Origin: Flavonifractor porci
GTDB lineage: Bacteria; Bacillota; Clostridia; Oscillospirales; Oscillospiraceae
Direction: 5' to 3'
Assembly: GCF_037572415.1 (NCBI RefSeq)
Contig: NZ_JBBHLB010000007.1
Span: forward strand, 1-64,000
DNA length: 64,000 nucleotides
Under the pieces are notes generated by a model. It had not been told where the DNA came from. It did not search any database and worked only from the letters and a program-made list of their open reading frames with translations. Position 1 is the stretch's first letter. Every line of letters begins with the position of its first letter. Shown piece after piece: positions 32,678 through 40,902 of this stretch. The position numbers and the translations under genes are program-made.

Positions 32678-33634
32678 TCACAGTTCCAGGGCAGCAGCCA
32701 CCTGCTTCAAGGTCTCTGCCGAGCGGCGCAGCTGCTCCTGCTCCTCCTGATCCAGCACAATTGGTACATGGGTCTCTACGCCGTCCAGACCCACGATGGC
32801 GGGCATACTCAGGGCGATTCCCTCGATGCCGTACTCCCCGTGCATCATGGTGGACACCGGCAGAATAGACCGCTCATTGCGGACGATGACCTCGCAGATC
32901 CGCTTTACCGACATGGCAATGCCGTAGTAGGTAGCCTGCTTCTTGGCAATGATCTCATAGGCGCTGGTCTTGACCTTCTCGGCGATCTCCTTCATAGAGG
33001 AGGCATGATCAAAATGCCCCCGCATCTCGCAGAAATCGTTGAGGGGAATACCGGAAACGTTGGAGCTGCTCCAGGCGGCGATCTCGCTGTCTCCGTGCTC
33101 ACCGATAATGAAGGCGTGAACACTGCGGCTGTCCACATGGAGATGCTGCCCCAGCTGGTATTTGAGCCGGGCGGTGTCCAGCACGGTGCCCGAGCCGATC
33201 ACACGATGCTCCGGCAGTCCGCTGAGCTTGAGGGCGGCATAGGTCAGGATATCAACCGGATTGGAAACAATGAGCAGGATGCCCTGGAAGTCCCGTTTGG
33301 CAATCTCAGGGATGATGCTCCTGAAGATTGCCACATTCTTGTGGACCAGATCCAGCCGGGTCTCGTTGGGTTTCTGGTTGGCCCCTGCCGTCACAATGAC
33401 CACAGCGGCATCCGCCACATCATCATAGGTGCCGGCATAGATTTTCATGGCTCCGGCAAATGGGATGCCGTGCGCGATATCCTTGGCCTCGCCGTCAGCC
33501 TTATCAAAGTTCACATCCAACAGCACCAGCTCGGAAAACAAATGGCTCTGCATCAGAGCAAAGGCCGTGGCGGAACCTACAAAGCCGCAGCCAATCACAG
33601 CAGCCTTACGGGGATTCATAATGGTCTTTTGCAT
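32678..33634 (-). CDS. ldh: L-lactate dehydrogenase
   Basis: A 318-residue NAD-dependent dehydrogenase converting pyruvate to lactate. N-terminal Rossmann start AAVIGCGFVGSATAFALM (about 10-27). The substrate loop GANQKPNETRLDLVHKN has Gln in the position that selects lactate over malate plus the catalytic Arg. SNPVDILTY and the active-site His in IIGEHGDSEIAAWSS follow. Starts at ATG 33632-33634 with AGAGGTG 7 bases upstream. Pyruvate from the diaminopropionate lyase could feed it. Single gene. Confidence 0.93.
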   Translation of the reverse strand: MQKTIMNPRKAAVIGCGFVGSATAFALMQSHLFSELVLLDVNFDKADGEAKDIAHGIPFAGAMKIYAGTYDDVADAAVVIVTAGANQKPNETRLDLVHKNVAIFRSIIPEIAKRDFQGILLIVSNPVDILTYAALKLSGLPEHRVIGSGTVLDTARLKYQLGQHLHVDSRSVHAFIIGEHGDSEIAAWSSSNVSGIPLNDFCEMRGHFDHASSMKEIAEKVKTSAYEIIAKKQATYYGIAMSVKRICEVIVRNERSILPVSTMMHGEYGIEGIALSMPAIVGLDGVETHVPIVLDQEEQEQLRRSAETLKQVAAALEL

Positions 33635-33790
33635 ACTATACACCTCTCAATACTCCGTGGATCTGGCCACGGTCCGTACTGTTATCAATCTTAAATTTCA
33701 TATAAATCATATATGTTTTCCGTTGTTCTGTCAGTTGCAGATGCAACACAAATACAATTTTCTCAGCGTCCCCACTCGACTCTCTGTTTC

Positions 33791-33806
33791 TTAAGATTTG
33801 CAAAGG
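33791..33806 (+). promoter_or_regulatory. Candidate response-regulator box upstream of the two-component genes
   Basis: TTAAGATTTGCAAAGG is the inverted copy, with one mismatch, of CCTTTACAAATCTTAA at 36199-36214 before the ABC transporter operon. One common regulator for both is likely. Confidence 0.5.
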
Positions 33807-33845
33807 ACCCGCTTTTTTCTCAGGTCGGACTTTCCCAAGCGGGTC
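33806..33845. repeat. Inverted repeat upstream of the response regulator
   Basis: GACCCGCTT (33806-33814) and AAGCGGGTC (33837-33845) are perfect 9-base arms with a 22-base loop, just before a possible TACAAT -10 box at 33854. Confidence 0.4.
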
Positions 33846-33892
33846 TGCTCTGTTACAATAAAAATATAAAACAGCAACAGGAGGCGCTGCTC

Positions 33893-34567
33893 ATGACACC
33901 TATGATCCTTATCGCCGAGGACGACGCGGATATCCGGGGCCTGCTGCGGCTCTATCTGGAGGGGGAGGGATTCCGGGTTCTGGAGGCGGACGACGGCGGC
34001 AAGGCGCTGGAGCTGGCCCGAACCCACAGCCCCGACATGGCCATCCTGGACATCATGATGCCCGGTCTTAACGGCTTTGAACTGACCCGTGCCCTGCGCC
34101 AGTATAGCCAGCTGCCCATATTGATCCTGTCGGCCAAAAGCCAGGACAACGACAAGATCCTGGGTCTTAATCTGGGCGCCGACGACTACATTGCCAAGCC
34201 GTTCAACCCTGTGGAGATCGTGGCCCGTGTGAAGGCCCAGCTGCGCCGGGCGGGCCGGACTGGTCAGGATGTGCTCACCGTCCGGAATCTGGCGCTGGAT
34301 ACTGTCACCTGCCAGCTGACCAAAAGCGGCGTTCCCATCGCCCTGACCCCCATGGAATATAAGATCCTGGCGCTGCTCATGCGCTCCCCCGGCCGTATCT
34401 TTACCAAGATTCAGCTATATGAGGGGGCGGTGGGTCCATACTTTGAGGGAGATGACAACACCATGATGGTCCACATCTCCAAGCTGCGGGACAAACTGGA
34501 GGACGACCCGAAGGACCCCCGCTACATCATCACCGTGAGAGGATTGGGGTATAAGCTTGAAAAATAG
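33893..34567 (+). CDS. OmpR-family response regulator
   Basis: A 224-residue DNA-binding regulator. Receiver domain (1-118): acidic pair AEDDAD (8-13), phospho-acceptor Asp in AILDIMMPGLNG (about 53), the Ser/Thr switch in PILILSAK and Lys in YIAKPFNP. A winged-helix Trans_reg_C domain (about 130-224) follows with PMEYKILALLMRSPGRIFTK and an end at YIITVRGLGYKLEK. ATG 33893 follows AGGAGG. Its end overlaps the kinase start by 11 bases. The neighbouring ABC genes suggest a role in envelope stress or antimicrobial defence. Confidence 0.93.
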   Translation: MTPMILIAEDDADIRGLLRLYLEGEGFRVLEADDGGKALELARTHSPDMAILDIMMPGLNGFELTRALRQYSQLPILILSAKSQDNDKILGLNLGADDYIAKPFNPVEIVARVKAQLRRAGRTGQDVLTVRNLALDTVTCQLTKSGVPIALTPMEYKILALLMRSPGRIFTKIQLYEGAVGPYFEGDDNTMMVHISKLRDKLEDDPKDPRYIITVRGLGYKLEK

Positions 34568-36152
34568 ACCGGTTCCCGGCAGCCTGTTTGGTCTGCTGGT
34601 ACGCAATTACCTGCTGTTTACCCTTACCCTGCTGGTCATTGCCGGAGGAATCTTCTGTCTGTGGGATCAGCAGCTGACCCGACTCTACCAGCCGCCGGAC
34701 TGGGCCGGACTGATGGCCGACAAAGATTTGCTGTCCGGCAATTACCAGAACCTGGCCCACTATACCGGCGACACCGGCAGCGCCTTTGCCGTCTACGACG
34801 GGGAGGGACTGCTGGTCTATGCCTCCGACGGCGGATTTGACCCGCTCTGTACCGCCGGCGAGCTGGCCTGTGTCCAACCCTGGGACGCCGACGCCTTCAC
34901 TACCACCTTCACTCAATCTAACAGGAACAGTCCTTCCCGCTATCTGGTGATCCGCCAGTCCACTACTGATGGCTCGGTGGACACCATGGTGCTGAACGCC
35001 TCCTACCAGGTTATATTCGGCGGCCTGGAGGATGGTAAGACCGTCTACACGCCTCAGGAGTTTCTCTATCTATCGGGTAAGCGGTTTCCCAACGCGTTCC
35101 TCACCCGAGGGAGCTTTGTAAATGAGAATAACGCTCCCATGACCATTCTGCTGCGAGAGGCAATGATCAGCGACACCGACTATTTGAGGCAGTATCAGGA
35201 CAGCTGGAAGGTGTGGCTGCTCTTCATTCCCCTGTTCCTGCTCAGTGCGGGGCTGTTCATCTGGTGGCTGAGCCACCGGATCGGCCGTCCCCTGCGTAAG
35301 CTCAATGATGCGGTGGTCTCCCAGTCCGAGGGCCGAATGGTCCGGGTGGGGGACTGCGGCGGTACACGGGAGATCCGGCGCATCGGAGAGAGCTTCGACC
35401 GATTTTCCGACCGGCTGGCCGAGAGTGAGGCGGAGCGCCAGCGGCTGGATCAGGGCAGGCAGAAGCTGATTGCCGACATCTCCCACGACCTCAAGACCCC
35501 CATCACTGTTATTGCTGGCTATATCGACGCTATTTGCGACGGAAAGGTACCGCCACAGGAGCAGGAGCGCTATTTGCGGGCCATTCAGGGTAAGGCGGCT
35601 GCCCTCACCGAACTGGTGGATGCCTTCCATGAATACAGCAAAGTGGAGCACCCGGAGTTTGTGCTCCACACCGAGCCTACCGACCTGTGCGAGTTTCTGC
35701 GGGCTTATCTGGCGGACAAATATGACGAGATCGATCTGGCAGGCTTCGGGCTGGACATTGATCTGCCCGACCGGGCCCTGCGCTGCCAGCTGGACCCCCT
35801 GCAATTCCGCCGTGTGCTGGATAATCTGCTGTCCAACGCCCTGCGCCACAACCGACTGGGCACCATGCTTTTCTTCCGGCTGACCGAGGCGGAGGGCAAA
35901 GCTCTGCTCACTGTGGCGGACAACGGCGCCGGCATTCCCCCCCAGCGAATCAAGTATATTTTTGAGCCCTTTGTGGTGGGCAGCGATGCCCGCTCTGGTC
36001 AGGGCAGCGGCCTTGGCCTGTCCATCACCCGCCGCATTATGGAGCTGCACAACGGCTCTATCGCCCTCTCCGCCCGCCCCGCAGCCGGGCAGGGCACCGA
36101 ATTTCTTCTCACGCTTCCCCTGTGGCAGCCTCCCTCCTCCATATCATTTTGA
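34557..36152 (+). CDS. Membrane sensor histidine kinase
   Basis: A 531-residue kinase. TTG start at 34557 inside the response-regulator end, so the genes are translationally coupled. Two membrane helices (about 10-32 and 220-242) bracket an extracellular sensor of about 185 residues, then HAMP (about 243-295), HisKA with phospho-His in ADISHDLKTPITVIAGYID (about 310) and a HATPase domain (N box DNLLSNALRHN, G1 ADNGAGIPP, G2 GSGLGLSITRRIM). Sensed signal unknown. Confidence 0.93.
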   Translation: MKNRPVPGSLFGLLVRNYLLFTLTLLVIAGGIFCLWDQQLTRLYQPPDWAGLMADKDLLSGNYQNLAHYTGDTGSAFAVYDGEGLLVYASDGGFDPLCTAGELACVQPWDADAFTTTFTQSNRNSPSRYLVIRQSTTDGSVDTMVLNASYQVIFGGLEDGKTVYTPQEFLYLSGKRFPNAFLTRGSFVNENNAPMTILLREAMISDTDYLRQYQDSWKVWLLFIPLFLLSAGLFIWWLSHRIGRPLRKLNDAVVSQSEGRMVRVGDCGGTREIRRIGESFDRFSDRLAESEAERQRLDQGRQKLIADISHDLKTPITVIAGYIDAICDGKVPPQEQERYLRAIQGKAAALTELVDAFHEYSKVEHPEFVLHTEPTDLCEFLRAYLADKYDEIDLAGFGLDIDLPDRALRCQLDPLQFRRVLDNLLSNALRHNRLGTMLFFRLTEAEGKALLTVADNGAGIPPQRIKYIFEPFVVGSDARSGQGSGLGLSITRRIMELHNGSIALSARPAAGQGTEFLLTLPLWQPPSSISF

Positions 36153-36198
36153 CGCTCCGGACGCTTTCCAGTCCGGAGCGTCTTTTTTCTTTCTTCCG

Positions 36199-36214
36199 CC
36201 TTTACAAATCTTAA
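36199..36214 (+). promoter_or_regulatory. Candidate response-regulator box upstream of the ABC operon
   Basis: CCTTTACAAATCTTAA matches the inverted sequence at 33791-33806 with one mismatch and precedes the ABC ATPase gene by about 65 bases; a TATACT -10-like box lies at 36248. Confidence 0.5.
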
Positions 36215-36278
36215 ACAAACCCACACGGGGAATAAAGAGTGGCCCGGTATACTCCCATTCAGAAAGGGGGCAACACCT

Positions 36279-37013
36279 ATGAATGGGCCTGATTTGCGCA
36301 GCCGCCCCATCATCGAAGTGAAAAATGTCCGCAAGGAGTACCCCATCGGAGATGAGACGGTGGTGGCGCTCAAGCGCATCAATTTAAGTGTGTCCCGAGG
36401 GGAGATCTGCTGTATCTTCGGCACCTCCGGCTCGGGGAAAAGTACCTTACTCAACCAGTTGGCCGGTATGGAGAAGCCCACCCGTGGGGAGGTCCTCATC
36501 GGCGGGGTACCCATCTCCCGTCTGAATGAAAATCAGCTGGCCGCCTTCCGGCAGCAGCACCTGGGCTTTGTATTCCAGTCCTACAACCTGCTGCCCAACC
36601 TGACCGCCACGGAAAACGTGGCACTCCCCCTGATGTTTCGGGGCGTGCCCAAAGCCCAGCGGGAAGCTGCTGCCCGCAAGCTGCTCACCCGGGTTGGACT
36701 GGCCCACCGGCTGGACCACTTTCCGCGGCAGATGTCAGGCGGCCAGCAGCAGCGGGCCGGCATTGCCCGGGCCTTTATCGCACGGCCCGACGTGGTCTTT
36801 GCCGACGAGCCCACCGGCAACCTGGACTCCAAAACCACGGTGGAGATCATGGACATGATCTGTAGCTTTGCCCGGGATTACCACCAGACCATCATCCTGG
36901 TCACTCACGACCCGGAAATGGCCACCTACGCCAATCGGATCGTCAAGCTTATCGACGGCGAGATCGTCAGCAACCAAGTCAATCCAAAGGAGAGATTTCC
37001 CCATGAAGCATAA
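36279..37013 (+). CDS. MacB/LolD-type ABC transporter ATP-binding protein
   Basis: A 244-residue ATPase. Walker A GTSGSGKST (about 48-56), Q loop in FVFQSYNLLPNLT, signature MSGGQQQRAGIARAF (about 150), Walker B VVFADEPTGNLD (about 170) and H-loop ILVTHDPE (about 205). The sequence type is that of ATPases paired with a four-helix FtsX/MacB permease. It energises the permease at 39481. Its end overlaps the start of the CARDB protein gene by 11 bases. GGGGGC precedes the ATG. Confidence 0.93.
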   Translation: MNGPDLRSRPIIEVKNVRKEYPIGDETVVALKRINLSVSRGEICCIFGTSGSGKSTLLNQLAGMEKPTRGEVLIGGVPISRLNENQLAAFRQQHLGFVFQSYNLLPNLTATENVALPLMFRGVPKAQREAAARKLLTRVGLAHRLDHFPRQMSGGQQQRAGIARAFIARPDVVFADEPTGNLDSKTTVEIMDMICSFARDYHQTIILVTHDPEMATYANRIVKLIDGEIVSNQVNPKERFPHEA

Positions 37014-39477
37014 TGTGTTACGCACCGGCATTTCTCTGCTCCTGCTGCTGGCCATGCTGGCGGCGGCGCTGCCCGCGGTTTTTGCCGCCGAAGGCAGCAA
37101 CCTGTACATCACTGGCTATACCGTCACCGACCCCTCCGGCCGTTCGGTTGGCAGTATCAGAAAAGGCAATACGGTCAATATCACCGTGTCTGTCAAGGAT
37201 ACCGGCGACGGTACCGGGGCCGGCGATCCCAAAACACTGGACATCACCAAGCTGGACGACAGCTTTACCGGCGGCTCTCTCTCGGTGGAAAAGACCTCCT
37301 CTGAGTCCGCCCCGCTGGTCTATGCCGTCCGGCTTACCGGCCTGACGTACAAAGGCGTGGGACAGAGTCTGAAACTCCAGGTGGGCACTGCCGGCGACGC
37401 CAGCTCCTACCAGACCCTGGAGGTTACCATCACCGAAGCGGTGGTATATGAAGCGCCCACCAGCGTTCCCGAGCCTCCCTCCGCCCCTGATCCCGCTCCC
37501 GCCCCCATGGTTCTGGTTTCCCGCAGCGAACTGGAGAAACCCATTGAATCCGGGCAGGAGGTCAAGCTGAAGGTCACCTTTCAGAACCTGAGCAATATCA
37601 AGCTGAAATCCCCCGTGGTGACCTTTACCCCTTCCGATGGTCTGCTGTTGGGGAGCGGCACTTCTTCCTTCCCCCTGGCTGATATCGCCGGAAAAAAGAG
37701 CGTCAGCCTGGAGATCACGGTCAAGGGCGCCAGCGCCATCCCCTCCCCCGCCCAATCTTTAGGTGTGGATCTGAAGTTCAACTACTACAACAACGTCTCC
37801 ACCGTTCAAGGCAATGTCACCGACAAGATTTCCATCCCCGCCATCGGCCGGGAGAGCGTGCCTCAGCCGGTGGTGCTGGTCACCCGCTCCACCCTGCCCC
37901 ACCCCCTGGCCGTGGGCGAGAGCGCTACTGTTACCATCCGCTTTCAGAATACCAGTGCCACCCCTCTGGTCAAGCCGGTAGTGGCTGTCACCCCCTCCGA
38001 ATCCCTGATGATCCTCAATGACGCCGCCACTTTCCTGCTGCCTGATATCCAGCCAGGCTCCACCGCCAGTCTGGATGTACAGATCCAGGTGGCCCGGGGC
38101 AACAGCAGCACCAGCCAGACCCTGAGCACCGAGCTGAAATACGGCTATGACAACGGCGGCATGATGACCCAGGCCTCCGTCTCCGACAAAGTAGTGGTGC
38201 CCACCCTGGCCAAGGAGACCGTACCCCAGCCGGTGGTGCTGGTTACCCGCTCGGCCACAGGCAAGCCCATCTCCGCTGGCGAGACCCTGCCTGTCACCCT
38301 GACCTTCCAGAATGCCGGCACCACCGCTCTGGTCAAGCCGGTGGTATCTGTCACCACCTCCGAGTCCCTCATTCTGATGGACCCCACCTCCACCTTCCTG
38401 CTGCCCGACCTGGCGCCGGGAAAAAGTACCTCTATCTCCGTCAAGGTACAGGCCACCAAGGAACTCTCCTCCACCAACCAGTCTCTGAACACCGAACTGA
38501 AATACCTTTATGACAATGGCGAAACCATGACCCAGGCTACTTCTTCCGACAAGGTAAATATTGCCGCCAACGCCTCCTCCAAGTCGGATACCTCCGTACC
38601 CAACGTGGTGGTGCGCAGCTATTCCTATGGTAAGAGTTCCGTACCCTCCGGCAGCTCCTTCCCTCTGAACTTTACCTTTGAGAACACCGGCGCCGTGCCC
38701 ATCTCCAACGTGGTAGTCACTGTGGACGGCGGAGAGACCTTCACCATGGACGCCAGCACCAACACCTACTTCTATAAGACTCTGGCGGCCGGAGGCAGCC
38801 AGAGCCAGGAGATTCCCATGCGGGCCGTACCCACCGGCAAAAGCGGCGCCCAGGGTCTGACGCTCTCTTTCAAGTATGAGTTTGTGGATGGCGAAAAGCG
38901 CACCCAGACCAACTCTGATGTCAAGCTGTCCATTCCCGTCTACCAGCCAGACCGCTTTCAGATCAACGCTCCCGCCGTACCGGAAACAGTGTCCTTGGGC
39001 GAGGAGACCGAACTGCTGCTGGCCTATGTGAACAAGGGCAAGGATGACATGGCCAACCTGGAGGCCACGGTGGAGGGCGAAGGGGTGGATACTCCCGCCC
39101 GCACTCAGTATCTGGGCAACGTCACAGCGGGAGCCAACGGCAACATCGGTTTTGCCCTCACACCCAACACCGAGGGAGACGTCAAGGTGGTGTTGAAGAT
39201 CAGCTATGAAAACGCCGACCAACAGGTCCAGACTCGGGAATTTCCCGTCACCCTCCATGTGACTGCTCCTCCGCCGCCGGAGGATTTCCCCGATGACCTT
39301 GACGCCGATATAAGGGAGGGCGGTTTCCCCTGGCTGACTGTGGGACTGGTCGCCGGAGCGGCGGTCCTGGCCAGCGTCGTAGGCCTGCTGATCTGGAAAA
39401 AGAAAAAGGGCGGCAAGACCGACGAAAATAGCTGGGACGATTGGGACGACACCCCGCCTTCCAATGAGGGGGAATAA
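37003..39477 (+). CDS. CARDB-repeat exported protein with C-terminal membrane anchor
   Basis: An 824-residue protein with a signal peptide (1-27; SLLLLLAMLAAALPAVFAA) and one C-terminal helix (about 775-800; VGLVAGAAVLASVVGLLIW), followed by a Lys-rich and acidic cytoplasmic tail. Between them are at least four COG1361/CARDB-like Ig repeats of about 125 residues. Three are clearly alike (VPQPVVLVTRS, F-Q-N, VKPVV, FLLPD, ELKY-YDN, D-K), and a fourth begins NVVVRSYSYGKSSVPSG. It stands where MacA-type adaptors lie in related operons, so it probably forms an external partner for the ABC permease or binds a ligand. Confidence 0.85.
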   Translation: MKHNVLRTGISLLLLLAMLAAALPAVFAAEGSNLYITGYTVTDPSGRSVGSIRKGNTVNITVSVKDTGDGTGAGDPKTLDITKLDDSFTGGSLSVEKTSSESAPLVYAVRLTGLTYKGVGQSLKLQVGTAGDASSYQTLEVTITEAVVYEAPTSVPEPPSAPDPAPAPMVLVSRSELEKPIESGQEVKLKVTFQNLSNIKLKSPVVTFTPSDGLLLGSGTSSFPLADIAGKKSVSLEITVKGASAIPSPAQSLGVDLKFNYYNNVSTVQGNVTDKISIPAIGRESVPQPVVLVTRSTLPHPLAVGESATVTIRFQNTSATPLVKPVVAVTPSESLMILNDAATFLLPDIQPGSTASLDVQIQVARGNSSTSQTLSTELKYGYDNGGMMTQASVSDKVVVPTLAKETVPQPVVLVTRSATGKPISAGETLPVTLTFQNAGTTALVKPVVSVTTSESLILMDPTSTFLLPDLAPGKSTSISVKVQATKELSSTNQSLNTELKYLYDNGETMTQATSSDKVNIAANASSKSDTSVPNVVVRSYSYGKSSVPSGSSFPLNFTFENTGAVPISNVVVTVDGGETFTMDASTNTYFYKTLAAGGSQSQEIPMRAVPTGKSGAQGLTLSFKYEFVDGEKRTQTNSDVKLSIPVYQPDRFQINAPAVPETVSLGEETELLLAYVNKGKDDMANLEATVEGEGVDTPARTQYLGNVTAGANGNIGFALTPNTEGDVKVVLKISYENADQQVQTREFPVTLHVTAPPPPEDFPDDLDADIREGGFPWLTVGLVAGAAVLASVVGLLIWKKKKGGKTDENSWDDWDDTPPSNEGE

Positions 39478-39480
39478 AAC

Positions 39481-40818
39481 ATGAAGCAAAAAGATATGCT
39501 GCGCATCTGTCTTCAAAACCTGATGCGCCGCAAATCCCGTACCTTCCTCACCGTGTTGGGCGTCCTCATCGGCTGTTGCTCCATCGTCATCATGGTATCC
39601 CTGGGCATCGGCATGAAGGAGGCCCAGGACAGGACCCTGGCTGAAATGGGGGACCTGACCATCATTACTGTGAGCGCCCCTCAGGGCGGCCGGGGCAAGG
39701 CCAAGCTGGACGACCCGTTGCTGCGTCGACTAAAGAACCTGCCCGGCGTGGAGGCCTTGACCCCCAAACTGAGCCTGAATGCAGACTCCGTTCGTCTCCT
39801 CACCGGAACGGGAAAGCGCTATATTGCCGACTGGACTACCGTGGTAGGAGTTGATACCGCAGTACTGGAACAGATGGGATACCATTTGACTACCGGTGTG
39901 CTGCCCAAGCGAGAGGGCGAGATCCTGACCGGACAATATCTGGCCTACAGTTTTAAGGATACCCTGCGCCCGGAGGGACGCAACATGATAGACCGCTGGA
40001 GCGGGGAGTTTGATGACAGCGGTAACCCCGTCGATCCTCCCCCCCCTTATCTGGACCCTCTGAAGCAGCCCCTTACCATGGAAATAGAAACTCAGAGCGG
40101 AAAGCTCACCCTTCCCTTCAACCCAGTTGGCACAGTGAAGGAGGACTACTCCAAAGGCCTCGAGACCTCTGAAGGGATTTTGCTCAATATGCCCGAGCTT
40201 CTGAAGCTGATGGAAAAGGTTCAGGGCCGCAAAGGCAAGAAACCGGTCTATGACTCTATTATTGTAAAGGTCAAAAGCATCGACCAGGTGGAATCAGTGG
40301 AGCGTGAGATCAAATCTATGGGCTACCCCACCGAATCTATGGAAAGCATCCGTAAGCCTATGGAAAAGGAGGCCCGCCAGAAGCAAATGATGCTGGGTGG
40401 CCTGGGCGCCATCTCTCTGTTTGTCGCCGCCCTGGGCATCACCAACACCATGATCATGTCCATCTCAGAGCGCACTCGGGAAATCGGCATCATGAAATCT
40501 CTGGGCTGCTATGTCTCGGATATCAGAGTCATGTTTCTCTCAGAGGCCGGAGCCATTGGACTGATCGGCGGACTGATCGGCTGCGTCATCAGCTTTATCG
40601 CCTCGGTGGCCATCAACTTGGTTTCACTGGGTCCATCCATGGAAAATCTGCTGCCCGCCATTGTAGGCGGCGAGACAGTGACACGAGTCTCTGTGATCCC
40701 GCCCTGGCTGCTGCTCTTCGCCATCGTATTCTCCATTCTTATCGGTCTGGGCTCTGGCTATTATCCCGCCAACAAGGCGGTACGCATACCCGCCCTGGAG
40801 GCCATCAAAAGCGAATAG
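39481..40818 (+). CDS. MacB-type FtsX-like ABC permease
   Basis: A 445-residue membrane protein with the MacB_PCD/FtsX topology: N-terminal helix (about 20-45; RTFLTVLGVLIGCCSIVIMV), a large external domain (50-290) and three C-terminal helices (about 310-335, 365-390, 405-430). Motifs include SISERTREIGIMKSLG in the cytoplasmic loop. It forms the membrane part with the ATPase at 36279 and lies 3 bases after the CARDB gene. Such systems move peptides, lipids or drugs or transmit force; the substrate is unknown. Confidence 0.92.
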   Translation: MKQKDMLRICLQNLMRRKSRTFLTVLGVLIGCCSIVIMVSLGIGMKEAQDRTLAEMGDLTIITVSAPQGGRGKAKLDDPLLRRLKNLPGVEALTPKLSLNADSVRLLTGTGKRYIADWTTVVGVDTAVLEQMGYHLTTGVLPKREGEILTGQYLAYSFKDTLRPEGRNMIDRWSGEFDDSGNPVDPPPPYLDPLKQPLTMEIETQSGKLTLPFNPVGTVKEDYSKGLETSEGILLNMPELLKLMEKVQGRKGKKPVYDSIIVKVKSIDQVESVEREIKSMGYPTESMESIRKPMEKEARQKQMMLGGLGAISLFVAALGITNTMIMSISERTREIGIMKSLGCYVSDIRVMFLSEAGAIGLIGGLIGCVISFIASVAINLVSLGPSMENLLPAIVGGETVTRVSVIPPWLLLFAIVFSILIGLGSGYYPANKAVRIPALEAIKSE

Positions 40819-40840
40819 CCCTTCTCTCCACAGAGCACTC

Positions 40841-40882
40841 AAAAGGCCCGCCGCAGGTTGTTGCACCTGCGGCGGGCCTTTT
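40841..40882. terminator. Bidirectional terminator between ABC permease and metal ATPase
   Basis: AAAAGGCCCGCCGCAGGT and ACCTGCGGCGGGCCTTTT form a perfect stem with A and T runs on both sides, serving convergent genes. Confidence 0.88.
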
Positions 40883-40902
40883 GTATGATATGGATCATTT
40901 TC

